Of a stretch of 64,000 nucleotides of DNA, positions 28,442 to 37,298 are shown piece by piece. How positions within the stretch are numbered: the stretch's first letter is position 1; each line of letters starts with the position of its first letter. The position numbers were made by a program, and so were the translations under genes. The DNA is taken from NCBI RefSeq assembly GCF_006704125.1, contig NZ_VIGH01000004.1:1-64000 (forward strand), in the 5' to 3' direction. Below the pieces are notes generated by a model. It worked only from the letters and a program-made list of their open reading frames with translations, did not search any database and was not told the DNA's origin. This stretch comes from Rhodococcus spelaei (GTDB lineage Bacteria > Actinomycetota > Actinomycetes > Mycobacteriales > Mycobacteriaceae).

Positions 28442-28487
28442 TCTGTACAGATCGTGCAATCTGTACAGACTGCACGATCTGTACAGA
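28442..28487. promoter_or_regulatory. Triple CTGTACAG operator-like array
   Basis: The palindrome CTGTACAG occurs at 28443-28450, 28461-28468 and 28479-28486, exactly 18 bp apart. The outer copies lie in 17-bp arms that are perfect complements (TCTGTACAGATCGTGCA and TGCACGATCTGTACAGA), and the middle copy sits at the centre of the whole dyad. Even spacing near two helical turns suits cooperative binding of three repressor dimers. The sequence is much AT-richer than its surroundings. The regulator is not known. Confidence 0.6.
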
Positions 28488-28554
28488 TTGATTTCGCCGA
28501 CCAATACAGTCGTTCGGGGCGGATCTGGCCGTCCACTTCGGCGAGGAACGTGGC

Positions 28555-28750
28555 TCAGAACCGCCAGAAGATCGGGATCACCACCACCGCGACCACCAGG
28601 AACCACGCCGTCATGGCCCGACCCATGCGCCAGTAGTCGCCGAACCGATAGCTGCCCGGACCGAGGATCGTCATGTTGGCCGTCGTCGTCGCGGGTGTGC
28701 AGTTCGGCAGCAGGCGGGTACCGACGAGCACCGCGATCGCGACGGTGCCG
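28555..28750 (-). pseudogene. Remnant of an SLC13/DASS-type permease
   Basis: The minus strand encodes about 65 residues with no good start. The last 42 (TANMTILGPGSYRFGDYW through VVIPIFWRF) look like the C-terminal end of SLC13-type sodium/anion permeases, where GPGGYRFGDYW precedes the last membrane helix. The preceding piece (AIAVLVGTRLLPNCTP) resembles an internal loop of the same family (VGRRLLPDR). A large internal deletion that joined the two would explain this. It directly abuts the stop of the MFS gene. Confidence 0.5.
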
Positions 28751-30430
28751 CTACCTGCTGCGGGCCTTCTGCTTCTTCCCCGGCCGCCGACCGGGGCCCG
28801 GCGGCTGCGCGGCGTTGGTGGTGTCCAGCGCGACCTCGCCGGGCATCCGGCCGGCCGGGATGATCGCCAGCAACGCCAGTCCGGCCAGCGCAATCAGCGA
28901 GGTCCGCAGCGCGCGAACGCGGGCGTCGGTGTTGATCACGACCGCCTCGTCGACCTGCTCGGGTGTGGCCGAGGTCCGATCGAGTACGTCCTTCAGGTGG
29001 TCGTTGGACACGAAGTTGATGTCGTCGAGATTGACCTCGGACTTCAGCGAAGCGGGAATGGTCGGGTTGTCCACGAGCTGGGTCGTGATGAGCGAGCCCA
29101 GGATGCCCACCGCGAACACACTCGCGACGGCGATGCCGACGCTGCCGGACATGTTGTGTACCAGGCCTCGCCACGCGCCGACGTCACCGGCGAGTTCCTT
29201 CGGTGCGGAGGTCAGCAGGGTGTTGAAGACGAGCGCGACGATCGCGCCCTGGCCGAGGCCGAGGGTGATCAGGCCGACGACCACCAGGATCTGGTGCCAG
29301 TCCATCCGAATCGTGAAGGCGAGCAGGGTGAGTCCGGCGGCGACGACCACGAAGCCGACCCGGGCGATCTGCCGCGGCGAGTACGTCTTGTAGAGCCGGG
29401 CGACGACCGTCGAGGCGATGAAGATCGACAGCGTGTACGGGATGATCGAGAACGACGTCGCAAGGCTGCTGCGCCCCTGGACGATCTGGATGTACAGCGG
29501 GATCAGGAAGTTCGCGGCGGTACCGACGAACATCATCAGCGCCATGCACAGCGTGGTGGCCCGCTCGGCGCCGGTCTTGAGGACGTCGAGGTTGAACAGC
29601 TGCGGTTTGCCCTCTCGCTTCTGCTTGCGGGTCCACGCGAAGAAGGCCTGGGTGAGCAGGCCGCCCGCGAGGATCAGGATCAGTGCGGGGGAGATGCCGA
29701 GGATCTCGAACGGGGCGGACGGCGTCGCCAGGACCAGGCCCCACGCGTTGAGGCCGCTGAAACCGAAGCTGAGCGCGATGACGGCAACGGCGGCGAACGC
29801 GGCTCCAACCCAGTCGATTTCGACCTCGGGGGCAGGCGGCACGATCTTGATACGGAAGCTCAGGATGAGGTTCACGACGGCGAGTGCGACGATCAGCGCG
29901 AACGAGTACCGCCAGCCGATCGTGGAGGCGAAGGTACCCGCGATGAGCAGCGCGAGGACGCCTGCCGCGGGGATGGCGGCCGCGAGGTATCCGATGGACT
30001 TCGCCTGCTGGTCGCCCTGGTAGTTGGCCGCGATGAAGACTGTCAGCGCGGGGGCGATCAGGGCGATCACGGCACCGGAGGCGGCCTGTGCGATGAAAAG
30101 CATGGCCGGGCTGACGCTCACCCCGACCGCGGCCATCGCCGCGCCGTGGATGACCACCGCGATCTGGAAGACGCGGCGGGTGCCGAACTTCGCGCCGATC
30201 TTGGCGCCGAGCAGGATGAACGCGGCCATCGCGAAGGTGCCTGCTGTGATCGCGGTGCCCACGCTCGTCGCCGGCGTGTCCAGGTCGGTGGTGATGCCGG
30301 CCATCGAGACCGTCAGTGCATTCACGGCGAACGAGGCCTGAATCTGCGTCAGCACCACCACGATCAGTGGCAGCCACGACGCGTTCGTTCCCGCGGTTGG
30401 TGTCGCTCTCGCGCCTGGCGTTGTGGACAT
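28751..30430 (-). CDS. MFS drug/proton antiporter, DHA2 type (14 membrane segments)
   Basis: The 559-residue membrane protein shows the DHA2 layout: TM1 with VVVLTQIQASFAVNALTVSM, the cytoplasmic loop GAKIGAKFGTRRVFQ between TM2 and TM3, and a second half after a charged loop (RKQKREGKPQLFNLDVLK). An extra region of about 70 residues (SLKSEVNLDDINFVSNDHL...) precedes the last helix, as in EmrB/QacA relatives with a large periplasmic loop. The C-terminal tail is basic. It should export small hydrophobic compounds using the proton gradient; the substrate is unknown. ATG 30430 has GGGGAGGG six bases upstream. Confidence 0.82.
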   Translation of the reverse strand: MSTTPGARATPTAGTNASWLPLIVVVLTQIQASFAVNALTVSMAGITTDLDTPATSVGTAITAGTFAMAAFILLGAKIGAKFGTRRVFQIAVVIHGAAMAAVGVSVSPAMLFIAQAASGAVIALIAPALTVFIAANYQGDQQAKSIGYLAAAIPAAGVLALLIAGTFASTIGWRYSFALIVALAVVNLILSFRIKIVPPAPEVEIDWVGAAFAAVAVIALSFGFSGLNAWGLVLATPSAPFEILGISPALILILAGGLLTQAFFAWTRKQKREGKPQLFNLDVLKTGAERATTLCMALMMFVGTAANFLIPLYIQIVQGRSSLATSFSIIPYTLSIFIASTVVARLYKTYSPRQIARVGFVVVAAGLTLLAFTIRMDWHQILVVVGLITLGLGQGAIVALVFNTLLTSAPKELAGDVGAWRGLVHNMSGSVGIAVASVFAVGILGSLITTQLVDNPTIPASLKSEVNLDDINFVSNDHLKDVLDRTSATPEQVDEAVVINTDARVRALRTSLIALAGLALLAIIPAGRMPGEVALDTTNAAQPPGPGRRPGKKQKARSR

Positions 30431-30475
30431 CTACGCCCTCCCCTTGTCGGTGTTAGACGGTCGGTCGAACGACAT

Positions 30476-31144
30476 TCAGCCGTTGCTGCCGGAACTTCCG
30501 GAGCTCCCCGCACTGCCGGAGCTGCCCTCGCCGCCGGCCGAGCCGAGGCTGCCGGTGTCGATGCCGAGCAGGGCCAGGACCGCGCCGACTGCGCCGGGAG
30601 TGTCCACCACGGCACTGCCGAGCTGGATCACCGAGGAGCCCACCTCGATCTTGGAGCCGACGAACACGGGCTTGAAATCGACGGCCGCCTTGGTGACGTT
30701 CGGGTTGGTGCAGACGCCGATCGCCACGTAGACACCCGCGGGAACGTCCTCGACCTCCCAGGTCCGTTGGCTCACGAAGCGGGTCATGACGTTCAGGGCC
30801 GGGCCCCACTGGAAGATCGCCGGGTCGAGCTGGTCGAGCGGCGGGATGGTGCCCGCTGCCAGGTCCGGCAGCAGGGCTACTCCCTTCGCCGGGTTGATCA
30901 GGGCGGCAGTGCAGACGGTGGCGATGTGTGCGAGTGAGGTGTTCGGGTTGACGAGATGAATCGTCAGGTGGTTGCCGTCCACCGTGGTGGTCAGCGTGGG
31001 GGCCACCGGCTCCGGCAGCACAGACGCCGGGTCCGGGGCCGCCGCCGCGACAGGTGCCCCGAGGAGTGTGAGGGCGAGCGAGGCTGTTGCCGCGAAACCC
31101 CAGATCGTGCGAATCGACTTCGAGCCTGCTTTGACAACGCTCAC
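30476..31144 (-). CDS. Secreted protein of unknown function with Ser/Gly-rich tail
   Basis: I do not recognise the family. The 222-residue protein has a signal peptide (SKSIRTIWGFAATASLALTLLG, cut near PVAAAAP), a compact central domain with two cysteines (Cys79 and Cys144 in VCTAAL and GVCTNP) that could form one disulfide, and a C-terminal tail of about 25 residues that is nearly all Ser and Gly. GTG 31144 has AAGGGG at suitable spacing. A similar layout, signal peptide plus two Cys plus small beta domain, is seen in the gene at 34846. A cell-envelope role is plausible but not shown. It lies 46 nt upstream of the MFS gene on the same strand. Confidence 0.65.
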   Translation of the reverse strand: MSVVKAGSKSIRTIWGFAATASLALTLLGAPVAAAAPDPASVLPEPVAPTLTTTVDGNHLTIHLVNPNTSLAHIATVCTAALINPAKGVALLPDLAAGTIPPLDQLDPAIFQWGPALNVMTRFVSQRTWEVEDVPAGVYVAIGVCTNPNVTKAAVDFKPVFVGSKIEVGSSVIQLGSAVVDTPGAVGAVLALLGIDTGSLGSAGGEGSSGSAGSSGSSGSNG

Positions 31145-31274
31145 GCCATCATCCCCTTCCGGGAGGAACTCGATTCCGAGCGGTCCGAATCACCCGGGAT
31201 CATTCCAGACCGATCGGTTCCGTGACGGGATGTTCGGGCCAACGCGAAGAGATTCCCCCGTGCTACGGAACGAG

Positions 31275-31309
31275 CGGGCCCCCAACCGACGAGGTCGGTT
31301 GGGGGCCCG
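31275..31309 (-). terminator. Perfect 16-bp hairpin terminator after the SHOCT-domain gene
   Basis: CGGGCCCCCAACCGAC and its complement enclose a 3-nt loop, 26 nt past the minus-strand stop. Confidence 0.8.
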
Positions 31310-31335
31310 GCGATTCGTTCGGTGTTGGCGTCGGA

Positions 31336-31716
31336 TCAGGCCAGCGCCTTGGCCTTCAGCTGATCGAACTCGGCCTGCGAGATCGTGCCGGCATCGAGAA
31401 GTGCCTTCGCGTCGGCGATCTGCGCGGCGCCGGATCGGCCGGCAACGTCGCGGATGTAGGCGTCGGCTGCCTGCTTGGCCTCCTCGTGGGACTCGCGGTT
31501 GCGCTCAGCAATCCCGCGACCACGGGTCAGCAGGTAGGCGAAGGCAGTCAGGTACGGCAGCAGGATCAGGCCGATGATCCACAGGATGCGAGCCACGCTC
31601 GACATCGTGCGGTCGCGGAACAGGTCGGTGAGGACCTGGAACAGGATCAGCAGGTAGGCCACGAACGCGAAGACGACGAGCGTGTACCAGAACAGATCCC
31701 AGATCGAATCCAACAC
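31336..31716 (-). CDS. Small membrane protein with PLDc_N-like helices and a SHOCT domain
   Basis: The 126-residue protein has two membrane helices (about residues 6-30 and 41-62; LFWYTLVVFAFVAYLLILF and ILWIIGLILLPYLTAFAYLL) in the pattern of the phospholipase-D-nuclease N-terminal (PLDc_N) domain, a charged helical linker and a C-terminal SHOCT motif (ADAKALLDAGTISQAEFDQLKAKAL). SHOCT is a short oligomerisation or interaction motif. The start is set at GTG 31716 by AAGGGGGA seven bases upstream. Its function is unknown; such genes are common in actinobacteria. It ends at a strong hairpin. Confidence 0.7.
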   Translation of the reverse strand: MLDSIWDLFWYTLVVFAFVAYLLILFQVLTDLFRDRTMSSVARILWIIGLILLPYLTAFAYLLTRGRGIAERNRESHEEAKQAADAYIRDVAGRSGAAQIADAKALLDAGTISQAEFDQLKAKALA

Positions 31717-31813
31717 GGAGACTTCCCCCTTGTATGAGTGCCCCGGGTCCGGGGCGTGCCTCCAGACAATAGTCAGCAACTTTGTCGGGCGCGCGGACGG
31801 GTGGGCGACACGA

Positions 31814-34633
31814 CTACCGGCCGGCGAGCAGCTGCGCCAGATGCATGCCCTCGCGCCCGGCGAGCTGGACGGCCTGTGTGCGGCAGGAGAAGCCGTCGGC
31901 CAGCAGAACGGCGTCCGGTGGCGCCTGCGCGAGTGCGGGCAGCAGTCCGGTCTCGGCGACGGCAACCGAGACCTCGTAGTGGCCCCGCTCCATGCCGAAA
32001 TTTCCGGCGAGGCCGCAGCATCCGGCGAGTTGACGTACCCGTGCGCCGGCCCGCTCGAGCAGTGCACGGTCGGCGGCGAAGCCGAGCACCGCGTGCTGGT
32101 GGCAGTGCGGCTGGACCACCAGCTCCAGGCCGGCCAGGTTGGGTGGCGACCACGGGATCCCGTCGGGTCCGACTGTCGCGGTGAGGAATTCGGCCAGCGT
32201 GTGGGTGGACGTGGCGGCTCGAGTGGATCGCGGGTCGTCGGGTAGCAGCTCGAGCAGGTCCGAACGGAGGACGGCGGTGCACGACGGTTCGAGTCCCACG
32301 ATGGGCCGGCCGGCCTCCAGGTGCGGCTGTAGTTGATCGAGCGTTGCGGCCAGTTGTCGTCGTGCGCCGTCCAATTGGCCGGTGCTGATCCAGGTCAGGC
32401 CGCAACAGGTGCGCCGTTCGGTGACGAGCACCTGGTATCCGGCGCCTTCGAGCACCGTCACGGCCGCGCGCGCCACCTCCGGCGAGAAGGCGTCGGTGAA
32501 GGTGTCGATCCACAGCAGTACCTCAGGCGACCCCGCCGCGGCAGGAGTCGGGCGTCGACGCCACCACTTGCGGAAGGTCTGCGTTGCGAAGCCCGGAATC
32601 TCACGGCGCGGGTCCAGCCCCGCCAGGCGCAGGCCGGACCGGCGCAGCGGACCGAATGCGCTGGCGCCGTTGATAAATCGTGGTGCGAGGGCCGCCACCC
32701 TCGTCCAGCGAGGTAGTTGGCCGAGGGTGTAGTGGCTCAGCGGCCGCGGGCGCCCACGATACCTCCGGTACAGCGCCTCCGACTTGTAGGTCGCCATGTC
32801 CACCCCGGCCGGGCAGTCCGAGGCGCAGGCCTTGCAGGACAGGCACAGGTCCAGGGACTCGGCCAGTTCCGGCGATCGGAAACCCTCGGCGACCAGCGAC
32901 CCGTTGACCACCTCCTGCAGCACCCGGGCGCGTCCCCGTGTGACGTCCTTCTCGTCGCGGGTGGCCAGGTAGGAGGGGCACATGAAGCCGCCGGCGGCGG
33001 AGGTGTCTGCGCGGCACTTGCCGATGCCGACGCACCGGTGCACGGCTACCGAGAGGTCGCCGCCGTCGCGGGTCAGCGCGTGACCGCCGGCGGGCGGGAT
33101 CGGGTGGGCCGCGGGCACCCGCAGGTCAGCGTCGACAAGGGCCGGGTCGACGACGACGCCGGGGTTCAGGATGCCCGCCGGGTCGAAGAGGGCCTTGAAC
33201 CCCGCGAAACAGGACAGGGCGGCGGGGGAGTACATCAGCGGCAACAGTTCCGAGCGTGCACGGCCGTCCCCGTGCTCGCCCGACATCGAGCCGCCGTGCG
33301 ACGCCACCAGGGCGGCCGCGTCCAGGAGAAACGTGCGAAAACGTTGCGGCGCGCGGTCGAACGGAAAGTCCAGTCGCACGTGCACGCACCCGTCGCCGAA
33401 GTGTCCGTACAGCAGTCCGTCCACGCCGTGCTCGCGGGTGAGGTCCTCGAAATCGCGCAGGTAGCGCCCGAGCCGGTGCTGCGGGACGGCAGCGTCCTCC
33501 CAGCCCGGCCACGCGGGCCGACCGTCGCGGGTCCGCCCGGACAGTCCGACCCCGTCCGCCCGAATGCGCCAGAGGGCGGCCGATTCCGGTCCGGTCGGCA
33601 CCACCCGGGTGTCCACCGCGGTGGAGCGCCGGCACAGTTCGGTCGCGGTGGCGACCGCCTCGGCACTGGTGCCCCCGGACATCTCGACGAAGAGCCAGCC
33701 CCCGCCGCGGGGCAGCTCCGGGACGGCCGCGGCGCCCTTGTGCTTGCGCACCACGTCCACCAGTCGCGCGTCGATGCCCTCGACGGCGAACGGGTCCGCG
33801 GCCATCAGTGCGGGTACGTCGTCGGCCGCGGTCGGCATGTCCGGGTAGCCGAGGACGGCAAGGGCCGTCGCGGTCGGGACCTGGACGAGGTCGACGGTCG
33901 CCTCGAGGATCAGCCCGCACGCGCCCTCGGTGCCGACGAACGCCCGCGCCAGCCGCCCGCCGCGCTCGGGAAGCAGATGTTCGAGCGAGAACCCCGAGGC
34001 CTGGCGGTCGAACCGGCCGAGTTCGGTGCGCAGGGTGGCGAGGTTGGCGGTGACGAACGCGTCGAGCCCAGGGACGACGCCCAGGTCGTCGGCAAGTTCC
34101 CGCTCGCGTCCCGCGCCGTCCAGGATCCGGAGCTCGCGGACGTTGTCGGCGGTGCGGCCCCAGGCCACCGCGCGGGGTCCGCATGCGTTGTTGCCGAGCA
34201 TGCCGCCTAGCGTGCAGCGGTCCTGGGTGGACGGGTCGGGACCGAAGCGGAGTCCGTGGGTGGCGGCCGCGCGCTGCAGCGAGCTGAGCACGACGCCCGG
34301 TTGGATGCGCGCGGTGCGCTCCCGGGGATCGAGTTCCACGATCCGGTTGAGGTAGCGGCTGAAGTCGAGCACCAGGCCCGGTCCGATTGCGTTGCCCGCC
34401 ACCGAGGTTCCGGCGCCGCGTGCGGTCATCGGGAGGTCGTGTTCGCGCGCGGTCTCCAGTGTCACGGCGACGTCCTCGTCGGTACGTGGGAAGACCACCG
34501 CGGTCGGGACGACGCGGTAGTTGGAGGCGTCCGAGCTGTACTCGGCGAGGCGACGCGGGGCGTCGTCCACCTCGCCCGCAATGCGAGCGCGCAACGCGGC
34601 AACGGCGGAAGACGCGGCCTGTGAGCTGGACAC
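31814..34633 (-). CDS. FAD-linked oxidase fused to Fe-S/CCG domain (D-2-hydroxyacid dehydrogenase type)
   Basis: The 939-residue protein joins GlcD-like and GlcF-like parts. Residues from about 30 to 230 form the PCMH-type FAD domain (TARGAGTSVAGNAIGPGLVLDFS, TLGGMLGNNACG), followed by the FAD oxidase C-terminal domain with GDGCVHVRLDFP and SGEHGDGRARSELL. Then come two [4Fe-4S] ferredoxin sites (CVGIGKCRAD...CP and LCLSCKACASDCP) and two CCG domains (RTCCGLTW and GCCGLAGNFG). This order is that of YdiJ-like enzymes that oxidise D-2-hydroxyglutarate or D-lactate and pass electrons to the quinone pool. The start at GTG 34633 lacks a clear site. It appears monocistronic. Confidence 0.85.
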   Translation of the reverse strand: MSSSQAASSAVAALRARIAGEVDDAPRRLAEYSSDASNYRVVPTAVVFPRTDEDVAVTLETAREHDLPMTARGAGTSVAGNAIGPGLVLDFSRYLNRIVELDPRERTARIQPGVVLSSLQRAAATHGLRFGPDPSTQDRCTLGGMLGNNACGPRAVAWGRTADNVRELRILDGAGRERELADDLGVVPGLDAFVTANLATLRTELGRFDRQASGFSLEHLLPERGGRLARAFVGTEGACGLILEATVDLVQVPTATALAVLGYPDMPTAADDVPALMAADPFAVEGIDARLVDVVRKHKGAAAVPELPRGGGWLFVEMSGGTSAEAVATATELCRRSTAVDTRVVPTGPESAALWRIRADGVGLSGRTRDGRPAWPGWEDAAVPQHRLGRYLRDFEDLTREHGVDGLLYGHFGDGCVHVRLDFPFDRAPQRFRTFLLDAAALVASHGGSMSGEHGDGRARSELLPLMYSPAALSCFAGFKALFDPAGILNPGVVVDPALVDADLRVPAAHPIPPAGGHALTRDGGDLSVAVHRCVGIGKCRADTSAAGGFMCPSYLATRDEKDVTRGRARVLQEVVNGSLVAEGFRSPELAESLDLCLSCKACASDCPAGVDMATYKSEALYRRYRGRPRPLSHYTLGQLPRWTRVAALAPRFINGASAFGPLRRSGLRLAGLDPRREIPGFATQTFRKWWRRRPTPAAAGSPEVLLWIDTFTDAFSPEVARAAVTVLEGAGYQVLVTERRTCCGLTWISTGQLDGARRQLAATLDQLQPHLEAGRPIVGLEPSCTAVLRSDLLELLPDDPRSTRAATSTHTLAEFLTATVGPDGIPWSPPNLAGLELVVQPHCHQHAVLGFAADRALLERAGARVRQLAGCCGLAGNFGMERGHYEVSVAVAETGLLPALAQAPPDAVLLADGFSCRTQAVQLAGREGMHLAQLLAGR

Positions 34634-34845
34634 CGTGCTGATTCTACGGCCGTCGCGCGATTGCCGGCATCGTGAGCAAGGTGAATGGATGTCGTACGCT
34701 GAACTATATTGTTAGACAGTATGACTGGACAAACAGGTCCAATTTCCGGGAGTTCGATATCGGGCCGTGCATGGCGTGCATGATGTCTGCTGTCCTGCCT
34801 GCTCGCGCTCCATCGAGCCGGTCACTCATCGAGAAGTGGATCACT

Positions 34846-35307
34846 GTGAAGACATCCCGTAAGAGCATTGCCCGTATGGGCGCCGTCGCCGGCTTCGCCG
34901 CCCTGGCATTGATCGCCAATCCGGCACTCGGTTCCGCTACCGTCGCAGGAACCGCCACGGTGACGAGCGCCGACAACAAGGTGACCGTGGCGTTCGCGGA
35001 CGTCGCCTCCCCGTCCCTGTCGCTGTGCTGGGCGCAGGTGACCGATCCCGGTGGCACCCTGGTCGACGGCAACGCCGTGGCCCTGACCGGGAACCCGGCT
35101 TCGGGTAAGTACACCTCCGCGGTGCTCGCCGATGGAAAGTACACCGTCCGGGCCGCGTGCATCGACGGCGACGGGCTGACCTACCTCACACCGCTGGCGG
35201 GTGTGCCGGTCACCCTTGGTGATCCGGCCCCCGGCAGCAGCGTGGGTAGTGTCACGCTCGAAACCGGTAGCTCGACCGGCAGCCTGCAGAAGCTCTTCGC
35301 GAGCTGA
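34846..35307 (+). CDS. Small secreted protein of unknown function
   Basis: I do not recognise the family. The 153-residue product has a signal peptide (KSIARMGAVAGFAALALIANPALGSA) and a beta-rich mature part with Thr/Val/Ser-rich strands (TVTSADNKVTVAFADVASP) and two cysteines (CWAQV, AACIDG) that could pair. The ending (PGSSVGSVTLETGSSTGSL) is Ser/Gly-rich. GTG 34846 is chosen because it opens directly onto the basic n-region; upstream ATGs in frame would give an overlong leader. It is read divergently from the FAD/Fe-S gene and convergently with a SnoaL-like gene. Confidence 0.6.
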   Translation: MKTSRKSIARMGAVAGFAALALIANPALGSATVAGTATVTSADNKVTVAFADVASPSLSLCWAQVTDPGGTLVDGNAVALTGNPASGKYTSAVLADGKYTVRAACIDGDGLTYLTPLAGVPVTLGDPAPGSSVGSVTLETGSSTGSLQKLFAS

Positions 35308-35319
35308 CGGGTACCACCA

Positions 35320-35829
35320 CTACCGCGCGGCCAGTCGCGTCCGCAGTTCGGCCAGAAGGTCGGAGTTGTCGCGACGGCCGCGCGGACCCGTGGCCTCGGG
35401 GTGGGTGAATGTGTCGGAGCGGGTCCACTCCCGCACTGCCCACCGCTCGGAGATCGCCCACCTTCCGTCCCGACGTTCCATGAGGTCGACGAAGCGGCAG
35501 CCGCTGGTGAAGTCGCCGCCGGGTCGCTCCCAGTGCGTGTTCGTCGAGTAGGTCTCGCTGATCGCGACGTCTCCGTACAGCTCCACCAGATGGTTTCCGA
35601 CGGCGTGCATGGTGCCGCCGAGCAGTTCGAGTTTCGGCTGCACCCAGGCGATGTACTCGTCGACGGTTCCGTCGAATCCGGTGTGGTGGTCGATGCCGTC
35701 CGGGTGGTAGCAGCTGCGCACGAGCTCGAAGTCGAGGCGGTCGATGCCGCGGCAGTACCGCATCACCACCTCGTAGATGGCCTGTTTGTCGAGCAGATCC
35801 CTGAGCTCCCGCGACTCGACCGTGGTCAC
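35320..35829 (-). CDS. SnoaL-like (NTF2-fold) protein, 169 residues
   Basis: The protein has the SnoaL_4/NTF2 pattern: an opening helix DLLDKQAIYEVVMRYCRGIDRLD, a CYHPDGIDHH strand-turn, a central YIAWVQPKL helix and a final strand WAISERWAVREW. Members of this superfamily include polyketide cyclases, ketosteroid isomerases and ring dehydratases. Its GTGA start overlaps the stop of the LLM-type oxidoreductase gene, and GGAGGAGG precedes it. It is the last gene of a four-gene minus-strand operon that begins with an acyl-CoA ligase. A steroid-ring or side-chain isomerase or hydratase is an inference from context. Confidence 0.72.
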   Translation of the reverse strand: MTTVESRELRDLLDKQAIYEVVMRYCRGIDRLDFELVRSCYHPDGIDHHTGFDGTVDEYIAWVQPKLELLGGTMHAVGNHLVELYGDVAISETYSTNTHWERPGGDFTSGCRFVDLMERRDGRWAISERWAVREWTRSDTFTHPEATGPRGRRDNSDLLAELRTRLAAR

Positions 35830-36737
35830 CGTGCCTCCTCCTTGAGTCCGACCATCCACTCCACCAGCGCCGGGACCTGCTCGGCGCCGACAGCGAACGC
35901 CGCGGGCCGGAACACCACGACCGTCGCGCCCGCCCGGTGCCAGCGCAGTGCCTTCTCCGCGGTCGCGTCGAGATTCACCGTGCCGTTCGCGTCCCGCTCG
36001 GGTATCACCGACACCTGGATGCGCGCCGAGTGCGGATCACGACCGTGCTCGGTGAAGCACTCGCGCAGCAGCGCCACATTCTCCGCGAACGCTGCCATGT
36101 CGGTCGGGTTGACGGTCCAGCCGTCCGCGACTCGGGCGATCCGCTCGAAGTTCCGCCTACTGGGACCGAAGCCGAACAGGACCGGCAGCCGATCCTGCAT
36201 CGGCTGGGGCAGGCAGTGGAAGTCGTAGAAGGAGAAGTCGCGGCCGCGGAAGGTGGCCGGCGCCTTGGTCCACAGCTCGCGACAGGCAGCCACGGTCTCC
36301 TCCATCCGCCCGAATCGGGCGTCGAAGGGCATGTTGGTGGCTGTGTACTCCGCCTCCTGCCAGCCGACGCCCATCCCGATCGCGACCCGACCGTCCGACA
36401 GTGCGTCAAGGGTGGCGATCTGTTTGGCCAGCAGGACCGGCGGCCGCACCGTCGCGATCAGCACAGACACCCCGAGCATGGCACGTTCGGTGACCGCGGC
36501 CACCGCGGAGAGCAGCGAAATCGGTTCGTACCACGGATGGTCGAGCGCGAACGCGAAGCCGTGCTCGCGGACCCGCTCGGCGTGCGCGGTCGCGTTGAAC
36601 CCGAGGTGGTCGCCGGTCGAGATCAGGTCGACGCCCGCCCGATCTGCGAGGGCTGCGAGCTCGATCATCGACCGTGCCCGGCCATCGTAGAGGGCCTCGG
36701 CCCCGAGCAGGTTGAGCCCGATCTCGAGTGGCGCCAT
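35826..36737 (-). CDS. F420/FMN-type LLM-class oxidoreductase
   Basis: The 303-residue protein is a luciferase-like TIM-barrel oxidoreductase. It shows the opening IGLNLLGAEALYDG, DHLGFN, TERAMLGVSVLIATVRPPVLLAKQIATLDALSDGRVAIGMGVGW and later GFGPSRRNFERIARVADGW, typical of F420-dependent LLM enzymes of actinobacteria. These transfer hydride to or from F420 and act on alcohols, ketones, enones or aldehydes. It lies between two SnoaL-like genes and overlaps the downstream one by four bases. The co-occurrence with an acyl-CoA ligase suggests a reduction step on a steroid acyl-CoA or its ketone. The cofactor preference is inferred, not seen. Confidence 0.75.
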   Translation of the reverse strand: MAPLEIGLNLLGAEALYDGRARSMIELAALADRAGVDLISTGDHLGFNATAHAERVREHGFAFALDHPWYEPISLLSAVAAVTERAMLGVSVLIATVRPPVLLAKQIATLDALSDGRVAIGMGVGWQEAEYTATNMPFDARFGRMEETVAACRELWTKAPATFRGRDFSFYDFHCLPQPMQDRLPVLFGFGPSRRNFERIARVADGWTVNPTDMAAFAENVALLRECFTEHGRDPHSARIQVSVIPERDANGTVNLDATAEKALRWHRAGATVVVFRPAAFAVGAEQVPALVEWMVGLKEEAR

Positions 36738-36807
36738 GGGTTTCCGTTCTGTCGACTACGGCCGGGGGAGTTCCCGCTCGTCGAGTACGCGTCGGAACGG
36801 CCCCGGT

Positions 36808-37296
36808 TCAGGACAGGGCGCGCCGGGCGTGCGCGGTCAGGTCGCCGGTGCGGTCGATGCGGCACAGCCTCTGGGTGAACCGCCACCGCCCGTCGATGCA
36901 GCCGAACGTGTCGAAGTAGCGGCCGATCAGGATCGGCTGCAGCGGCAGCTCGTCGGTGCCCTGCAGGACGGTGATGTAGGAGTGCGCGCTGGCCTCGATG
37001 TTGTTGTCCGCCACCGAGACCCGAACGTTGGTAATGACGTGCTTGGTGCCCGGGGTCGGTGGGTTGCCGTGCATCTGGACGAACGACTCGTTGGCGCGCA
37101 GCACCGCGGCCGGATCCCGATCGATGAGACCACCGATCGGGATCCCGTTCGCGTCGCACTGGCCGTACGTCGCGTCGGCGAACAGTTCAGCCACCACGGT
37201 CAGCTCGCCGCGGTCGATCAGGTGCGAGTACTGATAGATCAGGTCGCGAATCGCCTCGGTCGCGGCGAGCCGCTCGACGTTGTGCTGCAGGTCCAT
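36808..37296 (-). CDS. SnoaL-like (NTF2-fold) protein, 162 residues
   Basis: The protein has the SnoaL_4 layout with VERLAATEAIRDLIYQYSHLIDRGE, ELFADATYG, a central TKHVITNVRVSV strand and GRYFDTFGCIDGRWRFTQR. ATG 37296 begins two bases after the stop of the acyl-CoA ligase (TGA-GA-ATG), so it is coupled to that gene. The polar residues that mark active ketosteroid isomerases cannot be assigned with confidence. A cyclase, isomerase or hydratase role in the pathway started by the ligase is plausible. It is the second gene of the operon and is clearly distinct from the other SnoaL-like protein at 35320. Confidence 0.72.
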   Translation of the reverse strand: MDLQHNVERLAATEAIRDLIYQYSHLIDRGELTVVAELFADATYGQCDANGIPIGGLIDRDPAAVLRANESFVQMHGNPPTPGTKHVITNVRVSVADNNIEASAHSYITVLQGTDELPLQPILIGRYFDTFGCIDGRWRFTQRLCRIDRTGDLTAHARRALS

Positions 37297-37298
37297 TC

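Noticed and set aside
28442-28487. Reading the CTGTACAG array as a terminator
   Set aside because: The three copies are themselves palindromic, AT-rich and phased at 18 bp, and no gene ends immediately before it on either strand except a remnant; operator is the better reading.
28673-30937. 754-codon plus-strand frame opposite the MFS gene
   Set aside because: Asp/Arg/Gly-rich shadow of a clear 14-helix transporter.
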